A DNA stretch of 64,000 nucleotides from NCBI RefSeq assembly GCF_008933155.1, contig NZ_WBVP01000001.1, forward strand, positions 62,001 through 126,000. Direction: 5' to 3'. The notes below the pieces were generated by a model. It was given only the letters and a program-made list of their open reading frames with translations, was not told the DNA's origin and made no database searches. The translations under genes and the position numbers were made by a program. Source of the stretch: Aliivibrio finisterrensis. GTDB taxonomy: Bacteria > Pseudomonadota > Gammaproteobacteria > Enterobacterales > Vibrionaceae. Shown piece after piece: positions 54,399 through 62,016 of the stretch (its first letter is position 1; each line of letters starts with the position of its first letter).

Positions 54399-54872
54399 CT
54401 ATAATAACAAGTTATCTTCAATTGGAATAAAGCGATCAGCCGCCTCGATAAGAGAATTAGCCGTTAAATTTTGCACGCCATACACTTCAACTTCTTTATT
54501 AAAACGTGACTGAATTCGCTTAACGAGTAAGTCAAAATCCCCATCGCCAGATAAAATAACCACAATATCCGCCTGCTCTGCCAACTCAATCGCATCAAGG
54601 GTGATACCTACGTCCCAATCGCCTTTTGCTGATCCATCACGACGCTGAATAAAAGGCTTAAGCTTTACATCAAAACCAATACCACGAAGGATATTATGAA
54701 ACTGCTTTTGTTTGTCATCACTGCGCGCAATCGCATACGCATTAGCCCCAACCACCTTACGGCCATCGGTCACTTTTGCCCATAATGCGTTGTAATCAAA
54801 ATGACGTTGGTAAACATCACGCGTGGTGTAATAAATATTTTGTACATCAACAAGAATCGCAACGGTTTTCAT
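54399..54872 (-). CDS. NYN domain protein (LabA/DUF88 type)
   Basis: This 157-residue protein has the NYN (PIN-like nuclease) domain: acidic metal-site residues in VAILVDVQNIYYTT (about 4-17), DWDVGITLDAIELA (about 79-92) and VILSGDGDFDLLVKR (about 99-113). The start at 54872 has AGGAAGG upstream and opens the beta-strand; a longer frame adds nine codons. NYN proteins cut or process RNA or remain inactive; the target here is unknown. It is divergent from the adjacent RNA methyltransferase gene. Confidence 0.85.
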   Translation of the reverse strand: MKTVAILVDVQNIYYTTRDVYQRHFDYNALWAKVTDGRKVVGANAYAIARSDDKQKQFHNILRGIGFDVKLKPFIQRRDGSAKGDWDVGITLDAIELAEQADIVVILSGDGDFDLLVKRIQSRFNKEVEVYGVQNLTANSLIEAADRFIPIEDNLLL

Positions 54873-54966
54873 ATTTCGCCTTCCTAGGAAATTATCCAAT
54901 GAGTCTATATGAATCCCTTTAATTTAGGTATACTTCGCGCAAATTTTGTATTGGAAAGACGGTAAA

Positions 54967-55425
54967 ATGACTAAAGGCTACTCTTGTATTGGATTGGTAA
55001 ACCCAAAAACACCTGAAAACGTAGGCTCGGTAATGCGAGCGGCAGGCTGCTATGGCGTAAACTCGGTATTCTACACGGGCAGACGTTACGATATCGCTAA
55101 ACAGTTTTGTACGGATACAAAAAGCCAGCACCTTAACGTGCCATTAATTGGCGTTGAAGATCTAAAAGACATCATTCCTTTAGATTGCGTGCCAGTCGCG
55201 GTTGACCTTATTGAAGGCGCAAAACCGCTGCCAGATTACAAGCACCCACCACGTGCGTTTTACATTTTTGGCCCAGAAGACGGTACATTGAAGAAAGAGA
55301 TCACAGATTTCTGCCGCGAGACTATTTATGTACCAACCAATGGCTGCATGAACTTAGCCGCTGCTGTGAACGTGATCATGTATGATCGCATGGCAAAAGG
55401 CGAAAACTTCTCAAACCATAAATAA
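54967..55425 (+). CDS. SpoU/TrmH-family RNA methyltransferase
   Basis: This 152-residue protein is a SPOUT-fold RNA methyltransferase. Motif 1 is VNPKTPENVGSVMRAAGCYG (about residues 11-30), motif 2 is FYIFGPEDG (about 99-107) and motif 3 (the knot) is YVPTNGCMNLAAAVNVIMYD (about 121-140). It is very short and lacks the extra N-terminal domain of TrmH. The target is probably tRNA or rRNA ribose, but is not identifiable here. I use the ATG at 54967 because the first seven extra codons do not belong to the family. A kinase gene follows after 34 bases. Confidence 0.85.
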   Translation: MTKGYSCIGLVNPKTPENVGSVMRAAGCYGVNSVFYTGRRYDIAKQFCTDTKSQHLNVPLIGVEDLKDIIPLDCVPVAVDLIEGAKPLPDYKHPPRAFYIFGPEDGTLKKEITDFCRETIYVPTNGCMNLAAAVNVIMYDRMAKGENFSNHK

Positions 55426-55459
55426 TCTACGTTACACTAGATGAATAAAGGAACTCGAC

Positions 55460-56437
55460 ATGTTTGATTTATCACGTATTTCGGGTTTCGAAAACGCATC
55501 AATTACCCAAACCGATACCCTACAAACCTTGTGGGGCGGATATGGGGAATTGGTGCGTTTGCATTTAACCCATGCACCCACCTCTTCTATTATCATTAAA
55601 CAAATCACCTTACCCAAGCCTAAAGTGCATCCTAGAGGTTGGAATACGGATTTATCACACCAGCGTAAACTCGACTCCTACCAAGTGGAACTCAATTGGT
55701 ATCAAGATTACGCCAATGCAGTTTCTACCCATTGCCCTGTACCGCGCTGTTTATACGTAGAGCAGCGTGATAACGAGCTAATCTTAGTACTGGAAGATTT
55801 AACAACCTGCGGATTTCCCATCGTAAAAACTGGACCATTACAAACCAGCGCCTCAATAAATGAAACCAAAGCCTGTTTAACGTGGCTTGCAAACTTTCAT
55901 GCAGCACACCTTAATGTTGAACCAATTGGCTTATGGAAAACTGGCACGTATTGGCATTTAGACACGCGCCCTGATGAGCTTGAAGCCTTAACGGATTTAC
56001 CATTAAAGCAAACCGCAGTTAAGATTGATGAAACACTTAAAAACAGCCGCTACCAAACCTTGGTTCATGGTGATGCTAAGTTAGCGAACTTCTGTTTTTC
56101 TGAAGATGGTGAACACGTCGCTGCGGTTGATTTCCAATACATAGGAAAAGGCTGTGGCATGAAGGATGTGATTTTATTTATCAGTAGTGCCGTTATGCCA
56201 GAAAACTGTGCGGAGCTTGAGAATGAATTACTGGATCATTACTTTACGCAACTTAACACCGCCCTATTATGTTTAGGTCACACAAAAGCAAGTGACGATA
56301 TTGAGCAAGAGTGGCGACCACTGTTTTGCATTGCTTGGGCTGATTTTCAACGCTTTGTAAAAGGCTGGAGCCCAGAGCATTGGAAGATAAATGGCTATAC
56401 TGAGGGGCTTAAAGAGAGAGCGCTGAAGGTTTTGTAG
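55460..56437 (+). CDS. Choline/APH-fold kinase of the DUF1679-like group
   Basis: This 325-residue protein has the aminoglycoside/choline kinase fold. Motifs are VEQRDNELILVLEDL (hinge, about residues 95-109), LVHGDAKLANFCF (catalytic loop, about 201-213) and AAVDFQYIGKGCGMKDVILFI (metal-binding, about 220-240). The N-terminal half has an unusual insert rich in His and Trp. It may phosphorylate an alcohol or amino alcohol; the substrate is unknown. It is cotranscribed with the RNA methyltransferase and ends in a strong terminator. Confidence 0.82.
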   Translation: MFDLSRISGFENASITQTDTLQTLWGGYGELVRLHLTHAPTSSIIIKQITLPKPKVHPRGWNTDLSHQRKLDSYQVELNWYQDYANAVSTHCPVPRCLYVEQRDNELILVLEDLTTCGFPIVKTGPLQTSASINETKACLTWLANFHAAHLNVEPIGLWKTGTYWHLDTRPDELEALTDLPLKQTAVKIDETLKNSRYQTLVHGDAKLANFCFSEDGEHVAAVDFQYIGKGCGMKDVILFISSAVMPENCAELENELLDHYFTQLNTALLCLGHTKASDDIEQEWRPLFCIAWADFQRFVKGWSPEHWKINGYTEGLKERALKVL

Positions 56438-56438
56438 G

Positions 56439-56467
56439 AAAAAGGTCGCAAAAGAGCGACCTTTTTT
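56439..56467 (+). terminator. Terminator after the kinase gene
   Basis: AAAAAGGTCGC and GCGACCTTTTTT form a strong stem with a 6-base loop. Confidence 0.88.
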
Positions 56468-56594
56468 GTGGGGATTTTAGCAGGTAATTGAATTTTGGAG
56501 AGAATCTTGTCAGTGGATTGACTAATTTAGCAAACCATAAATTAACTAAAGTATGGTAAACCCGCTTAGCTGATGTCTAGTATTGCTGGAGCAA

Positions 56595-56627
56595 GTCACT
56601 AATAGTGACAATAGCCCTATTAGTGAC
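56595..56627. repeat. Inverted repeats at one edge of the ATPase islet
   Basis: GTCACTAATAG (56595-56605) and CTATTAGTGAC (56617-56627) are 11-bp inverted repeats. The left arm also forms its own palindrome with the following TGAC. It has no T run and lies 17 bases past the ATPase stop, so it may be a weak terminator, a binding site or a junction. Confidence 0.45.
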
Positions 56628-56643
56628 AAATTCTAAGTACTAG

Positions 56644-59217
56644 TTAACTAAGAGCATTTAGCTCTTTAGGTCGTACATAATTTTTAATTGACTCATCTAG
56701 CTGTAATAATAGTCCCAGCAACTCGTACGCTAAATTTTCGTCGAATTCCTCATCACGATTTTCCTCATGAGTGCCTTTATTCAGCAGAGTCCAATTAACT
56801 TGATGCTTGTTACTTTTGTCTTTTATGGCTTCTAATGCGCTCTTAGAAGGAACAAACGATTGAACACCAGGTTTCTTTTCTATGGTATTAAGTAAAGCAA
56901 TTAGACCATCTACTAAGGAATACAAATCTGGACTTCGACCTGGAGCAAATAGCTTAACTGAAACTGACGAACTGAATCCTTCGTTACCAAGTTTACGCCA
57001 CAATCGGTCAGTAAGGTCCTCAAGAGATCTCCGACATTCCATTAAGCCATCTTTAGTTTTACCTGCATCTAAACTGTGCTGCGCTTTCTCCAAATATTGT
57101 CTGTTTTGGTCTTCTGCGATAACAATATCTCTCCCATTTTTATTTCTCACTAGATCATAACGCTTGAGTACCTTGGATAAATTCTTGTTTGGAAGTTGAT
57201 TTTCTAAACGCTTTACAAAATCCTCGCCGTGAGTGGTAACTATTATTTGTTTTTTTTTGTATTTGTTCGTCTCGACGATCTCATTGATAACCCCAGTTCT
57301 ATGTTCGTCATCAATAGCGTTAACTACATCATCAAAAATAAATATACTCTGTTCGTCTTTTATCGACTTGGCCAACAATATAGATAAACCCAAACATCTT
57401 AAGTGCCCTTCACTTAACACTCTAAGTGCATTTTCATTCTGACCATCTATAAACTGTACCATTATATTTTCGGAAGGATTTTTCGGTAATCTGAGGTCAA
57501 TCAAAGTTTCATGGGGATACGGATGTTTGTTTATGTTGTTATATATTTCCATTGATGTATTCGATAACTCGCCAGCGATAATGCCCGGTAAATTATTTGA
57601 ATAATCTCGCAGCTTGCTAATAAGCTTTTCATAAGCTATTGCGTAATATCCAATCAAGTCTATTCTTTTAGATTCATCCGAAGCTTCCAATATTAGAGTT
57701 TTGTTTCGCTCATCAAAAGAATCTATCTTGTTTTTTTCTTGTTTTATAACTCTATTAGACTCTTGGTAAAGCTCATTTATAGTTGTTGCTTCAGTATGAT
57801 CCAAACCATATTTTTTTATTAGATTATTAAGTTCTTCAATCTCTTTTATTAAAGGGGAATTTTCTTTATTCTCCTTTTCATATTTAGACAAAGTGTCTTT
57901 TAATTTATTATTTACATTATTAATTTCGGTTGGGACATTATTGTAATTCAAATCGATTTCTATTTCGTACTTCTGTAATTTGCTTACAAATATCAATATA
58001 TCGTTTTCGATAGTCGACTTCATTCTCTTAAAGTCAGCTTGTTTTCTAGCTATGTTTTGAAGCTCTATAAGTTTGGTCTTTGCTTTATCGAATGGATTCT
58101 TAGTTACCTTATCTAAAGGAGTATCACAAGAGGGACAACAACCTGCTCCCTTCTTCAAAGCCGATATAGCTTTGTATAAATCAAGGAAATTTATTTCATT
58201 AACAGATTGGCTAAGTTCTTTTTCCAACAATATACATTGGCTATGCTTAATACTAAGTTCGTTTCCATTCACTATTAACCCATTTAGTGGGCTAAGATCT
58301 CTTATGATTACCTTTTTATATTTGGATAGTTTGTCATTCAGATTAGTCATAAAGGCTGAGTCAGGTTTTAATTGTTGAATCACATCAGAAACTAAACTCA
58401 ATTTTGGATACTTTGCCATTAGTTTATTTTTTCTTAACTCAAACCCCTTAATTTGCTCTTTACTATTCCTTATTATTGCTTCTGAGGAATCAACCTTTTT
58501 CCTTTCAATAACCAGCTCTTGGTTTTTTACCGGATTAATGACTAAATAATTCTTAATAGATGCACTAAAGCCCGTGCAAAATTTGTTAAATTCATCAAGT
58601 CCGAATAGTAGAGATAATCGAGACTGCTTTTCACTATTTGTATATGAAGAAACACGAGCAAAACCTTCAATTCTATTCCTTTCAATAAACATGAATTCGT
58701 TTTCAGGTGATGCTATTGATTCGGATACTGAACCATCAGAATATTCAACTAAAAGACTAACATTGGTATTGAGTTCTTTTATATTTCTTGTATATACACT
58801 ATCATCAAATCTCTTTGATTTTGCTTCATGTATCTTGCCAGTTAACTTGTATTCTAACGCTTCACAGATACTAGACTTACCAGTACCATTGGGGCCATAA
58901 ATAAAACTATACTGCTTACTTAAGTCAAAATCTTTACACTCAGAAAAACCACGAAATCCTTTAATGGAAAGCTTATTAAGGCGAGTTATTTTTTTCTTAT
59001 TTTTCGAAGTTTCTTTACGACGTGATGTGAAAGGCACCATTGGAGTGTTTAATATCAAACTTGATACGTATTTCCCTCTGGAACCAGCAGCGACACCTTT
59101 ACTTGAAACTGTATCGAAATTTGTAAATATTAGATTTGCGATTTCGTTCTCTTTTTTAGAAAAGCTACATAGACTCGATTCTAGAAAATTCAAATATTCG
59201 TTTTTTGTCTCAGACAT
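56644..59217 (-). CDS. Rad50/SMC-like ATPase, candidate defence gene
   Basis: This 857-residue protein is an ABC-type ATPase with a Rad50-like layout. An N-terminal extension (about 1-78) is followed by the first ATPase half with KLSIKGFRGF and Walker A GPNGTGKS (108-115), a coiled coil, a zinc hook CPSC (361-364), a second coiled coil, and a second half with signature LSEGH (601-605), Walker B SIFIFDD (624-630) and a switch His in TTHGED. A helical C-terminal region (about 705-857) with NKGTHEE near 813 follows and I do not recognise it. There is no nuclease partner gene beside it. The gene is A/T-rich with many rare-looking codons, unlike its neighbours, suggesting transfer. It resembles ATPases of phage defence systems; the role is inference. 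Confidence 0.8.
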   Translation of the reverse strand: MSETKNEYLNFLESSLCSFSKKENEIANLIFTNFDTVSSKGVAAGSRGKYVSSLILNTPMVPFTSRRKETSKNKKKITRLNKLSIKGFRGFSECKDFDLSKQYSFIYGPNGTGKSSICEALEYKLTGKIHEAKSKRFDDSVYTRNIKELNTNVSLLVEYSDGSVSESIASPENEFMFIERNRIEGFARVSSYTNSEKQSRLSLLFGLDEFNKFCTGFSASIKNYLVINPVKNQELVIERKKVDSSEAIIRNSKEQIKGFELRKNKLMAKYPKLSLVSDVIQQLKPDSAFMTNLNDKLSKYKKVIIRDLSPLNGLIVNGNELSIKHSQCILLEKELSQSVNEINFLDLYKAISALKKGAGCCPSCDTPLDKVTKNPFDKAKTKLIELQNIARKQADFKRMKSTIENDILIFVSKLQKYEIEIDLNYNNVPTEINNVNNKLKDTLSKYEKENKENSPLIKEIEELNNLIKKYGLDHTEATTINELYQESNRVIKQEKNKIDSFDERNKTLILEASDESKRIDLIGYYAIAYEKLISKLRDYSNNLPGIIAGELSNTSMEIYNNINKHPYPHETLIDLRLPKNPSENIMVQFIDGQNENALRVLSEGHLRCLGLSILLAKSIKDEQSIFIFDDVVNAIDDEHRTGVINEIVETNKYKKKQIIVTTHGEDFVKRLENQLPNKNLSKVLKRYDLVRNKNGRDIVIAEDQNRQYLEKAQHSLDAGKTKDGLMECRRSLEDLTDRLWRKLGNEGFSSSVSVKLFAPGRSPDLYSLVDGLIALLNTIEKKPGVQSFVPSKSALEAIKDKSNKHQVNWTLLNKGTHEENRDEEFDENLAYELLGLLLQLDESIKNYVRPKELNALS

Positions 59218-59534
59218 TTATATACCCCTTCATGCATATGAGCATGATTATACACCTCCGCGATTATAAATATTTGATGTGTATTACTTTTCAATACTTT
59301 AGGTAAGGAAAAATCTCATTAATCGGATATGAAGACACCTTAACTCTAACTGACTATGAGGCAGAAACAAGCTAGACAATCCTGAAATTACTCCATCTTG
59401 GTAATAAATATGTATTATGAAAATAAACTGCCTTCCTTCCCAAAGTCACTCATTAATGTTTAAAACATGGAAGACCTTTTGGCTTCTTCCACGATTGCTA
59501 TGATTTATTCAGAAAAGTCATCTCCTAGTTTTAC
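59218..59534. other. Intergenic region in the accessory islet, 317 bases
   Basis: This A/T-rich stretch between the ATPase gene and the broken antitoxin gene shows no gene. It includes CATGCATATGAGCATG-like palindromic bases near 59230 and nothing else recognised. Confidence 0.4.
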
Positions 59535-59574
59535 TTAACTTCAAACTCCCCTAAATAGGAGCGTTTGAAGTTAA
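59535..59574. repeat. Perfect 12-bp inverted repeat
   Basis: TTAACTTCAAAC (59535-59546) and GTTTGAAGTTAA (59563-59574) flank a 16-base centre. It lies just past the stop of the broken higA on the minus strand and could be its terminator or an element end; there is no clear T run. Confidence 0.6.
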
Positions 59575-59598
59575 ATGTAGTCACCAAGAGTTAGATGA

Positions 59599-59975
59599 TT
59601 ATTTAGTAAGTTGATATGCGCCAATAAGACTCTCAAGTGGAATGTTCAACTTACGATTTAAGTTTCTAATCATGGTGAGTGAAAGTCGTCTCTTTCTCTT
59701 TAAGATCTCAGTCACTCGGCTGCGTCGCCCTAATATTGGTGTTAAGTCATTATCACTTAATCCAAGCTGCTCTATTCTAAATTTAATTGCTTCTACTGGA
59801 CTTGTGCTTCAATTTTATAATGAACGTTTTCGTATGCTTCCGCTAAAATGGTTAAAACTTCTAATTCATCAAATTCAATATCAGGTAATGCATCAGGATC
59901 ACCGCTAGTGAGTTCGCTGATTCGAGCCATCGCTGCTTTGTAATCATCTTTCGTTCTAATTGGCTTAATATTCAT
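59599..59975 (-). pseudogene. higA: HigA-type antitoxin, frameshifted
   Basis: The first frame gives 60 residues beginning MNIKPIRTKDDYKAAMARIS and including DELEVLTILAEAYENVHYKIEA, the typical start of COG5499 HigA antitoxins, before a TAG at 59793. In the next frame the rest of the protein continues without interruption to a stop at 59599: PVEAIKFRIEQLGLSDNDL, then PILGRRSRVTEILKRKRRLS and LNIPLESLIGAYQLTK, which is the helix-turn-helix domain. One missing base near 59800 explains the break. A HigB toxin gene would normally precede it; only 133 bases with a terminator lie upstream, so the toxin is gone. The DNA-binding part is unlikely to be made unless frameshifting occurs. Confidence 0.85.
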
Positions 59976-60019
59976 AATTTATTACCACTGCATTGTTATT
60001 TAGTATTTGTGGGCTCTAT

Positions 60020-60056
60020 AAAAAAACTCCCTAGCACAAAGTACCAGGGAGTTTTA
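60020..60056 (-). terminator. Terminator after the BCCT gene
   Basis: AAAACTCCCT and AGGGAGTTTT pair in a 10-bp stem with a T run on the minus strand. Confidence 0.85.
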
Positions 60057-60108
60057 TTGTAGATCTAACTTTTACTTTAGCTCTTAATCTAACTACAAAC
60101 TAACCTAA

Positions 60109-61713
60109 TTAGTTAACTTGCTTAGTCGCTGCTTTTGGCTTATCAACTTCCGTCAATAACCCTTTAAGTAGGCTTGCACTGCCTAACAACAGAATAATGG
60201 TAAACGGCATTGCTGCAATAATGGTGATGGATTGCAGCGCTTGAATAGATTCAGTACCACCAATCCACAACATAATCATGGCGATAGCACCAGAGATAAC
60301 AGCCCAAACTACCTTCTGTTTAACAGGTACTTCTAATTTACCACCCGCTGTCATGCCATCAATAACGATAGAGCCTGAGTCCAACGTGGTCACAAAGAAA
60401 ACGATGATCAGTGCTACGGCAATAAAAGATAGAATATCCCCGAACGGATAAGCATCTAGCATGTGGAACAGGCTTAAAGAGACATCAGTAATACCTTGTT
60501 GAGTACCCAACAATCCAACTTTATCGATAACTTGTTGAATAGCCACGCCGCCGAAGATAGACATCCAAGCGGTTGTTACCACTGTAGGAATAAGCATGAC
60601 ACAAAGCAGGAATTCACGAACGGTACGGCCTCTAGAGATACGTGCTACGAACATACCGAAGAAAGGTGCATACGCAACCCACCACGCCCAATAGAACACC
60701 GTCCAACCGTGCAACCAAGTGGTATCCTCACGGCCAGAGTTTTGGCTTAATGGAACAATGTTCTTCACATACCCTGTCAATGCGGTAACTAATGAATCCA
60801 ATACGGTTGTGAAGTTCAGCACAGCAATCAGACCAAGGAAGATAAAGGCAATAACCATATTTAGGTTACTAAGAAACTTAACGCCCCCATCCATACCACG
60901 TAGAACAGAAATAATAGCTAAGCCCATAATCAATACGATAATAGCCTGTTGAAGATAGATATTATTTTCCATTCCGAAAACATGGCTAATACCACTCGCC
61001 GCTTGCGAGCCGCCTAAACCAAGAGACGTTGCCAGACCAAACAAGGTAACTAATACGGTTAAGATATCAATCACATCGCCAGTTTTACCCCAAACGCGAT
61101 CCCCTAATAGTGGATAAAACACCGAGCGCATTGATAATGGCAACCCTTTGTTATAAACAAAATAAGCAAGGCAAAGTGCTGTCATGCCATAGATAGCCCA
61201 CGCATGTAAGCCCCAGTGGAAGACGGTTGCGCCTAGTGCAAGTTCACGACCTGCTTCTGTAAAAGGTTCGACATTAAGTGGGGTTCCAAACCAGTTGGTA
61301 AAGAACGCCGTTGGCTCTGCAACACCCCAGAAAATAAGCCCAATACCCATACCTGCGGCAAATAGCATCGAGATCCAAGAGGCTTTTGAATAATCTGGTT
61401 TTGCACCTTCACCACCTAAGCGAATTTTCCCCAAAGGTGAAAACGCGATAATAATAGCTAAAATTAATAATAGGTTAGCTCCCCACATAAAGAGGAAGTC
61501 AAAATTTGATAATACAGAGCCTTTAAGAGAATCAATGGCGGCTTTTGCGTCTGCTGGTGGTAATGCGAGAAGAGTGATAATGAAGAGAAGAGATAAGCCG
61601 ACTGAGGCTATAAAAACGGTGTTATGGACATCCATGCCCCATTTACTAATGTTATCTTGACCGACTTCATAATCTGTCGATTCAATACTGTACTTTTCTG
61701 ATTTAAAACCCAT
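60109..61713 (-). CDS. BCCT family betaine/choline/carnitine transporter
   Basis: This 534-residue inner-membrane transporter has about twelve hydrophobic segments. The BCCT signature is seen in WTVFYWAWWVAYAPFFGMFVARISRGRTVREF (about residues 344-375), and a glycine-rich early segment is SWISMLFAAGMGIGLIFWGVAEP. It probably imports glycine betaine, choline or another compatible solute, using a sodium or proton gradient, for osmoprotection. The ATG at 61713 follows a long 5' region with two short palindromes. It is not clustered with bet synthesis genes, so substrate cannot be narrowed. Confidence 0.93.
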   Translation of the reverse strand: MGFKSEKYSIESTDYEVGQDNISKWGMDVHNTVFIASVGLSLLFIITLLALPPADAKAAIDSLKGSVLSNFDFLFMWGANLLLILAIIIAFSPLGKIRLGGEGAKPDYSKASWISMLFAAGMGIGLIFWGVAEPTAFFTNWFGTPLNVEPFTEAGRELALGATVFHWGLHAWAIYGMTALCLAYFVYNKGLPLSMRSVFYPLLGDRVWGKTGDVIDILTVLVTLFGLATSLGLGGSQAASGISHVFGMENNIYLQQAIIVLIMGLAIISVLRGMDGGVKFLSNLNMVIAFIFLGLIAVLNFTTVLDSLVTALTGYVKNIVPLSQNSGREDTTWLHGWTVFYWAWWVAYAPFFGMFVARISRGRTVREFLLCVMLIPTVVTTAWMSIFGGVAIQQVIDKVGLLGTQQGITDVSLSLFHMLDAYPFGDILSFIAVALIIVFFVTTLDSGSIVIDGMTAGGKLEVPVKQKVVWAVISGAIAMIMLWIGGTESIQALQSITIIAAMPFTIILLLGSASLLKGLLTEVDKPKAATKQVN

Positions 61714-62016
61714 AAACGATAATGTTCAGATATCCGACTAAGCGAACGGCTAGGCGAATACAAGGACAACTCCTTATCCAATTACTATTTGATTGAGTAG
61801 CGGGACCATGTAAATAAACATGATAAAAATCACCACGGTAGGTGATTAATTGCTCTTTTTCTCAATCCCAAGCGGCGAATTGTAACACAATTCAGGTGGT
61901 TATTGTGATTAGAGTGTTTCGGTTGCTTTTTCTAAGCTAACTGAAAAAAGCAGAATGAATCTTAATCTTCATTCTGCTTTTATTACGAACGTGGCTATTT
62001 GAGTATCAAACCAAAA
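61714..62016. other. Intergenic region upstream of BCCT, 303 bases
   Basis: Two perfect short hairpins lie in it, AATCACC/GGTGATT (61829-61848) and GAATTGT/ACAATTC (61877-61893), plus the terminator at 61944. They may belong to the transporter 5' region. No gene is visible. Confidence 0.5.
61944..61984 (-). terminator. Terminator after prolyl oligopeptidase
   Basis: AAAAGCAGAATGAA and TTCATTCTGCTTTT form a perfect 14-bp stem with an 8-base loop, about 35 bases past the peptidase stop. Confidence 0.9.

Noticed and set aside
59642-59908. 88-codon + strand frame over the broken higA
   Set aside because: It is antisense to the two higA frames, which clearly encode a known antitoxin family.
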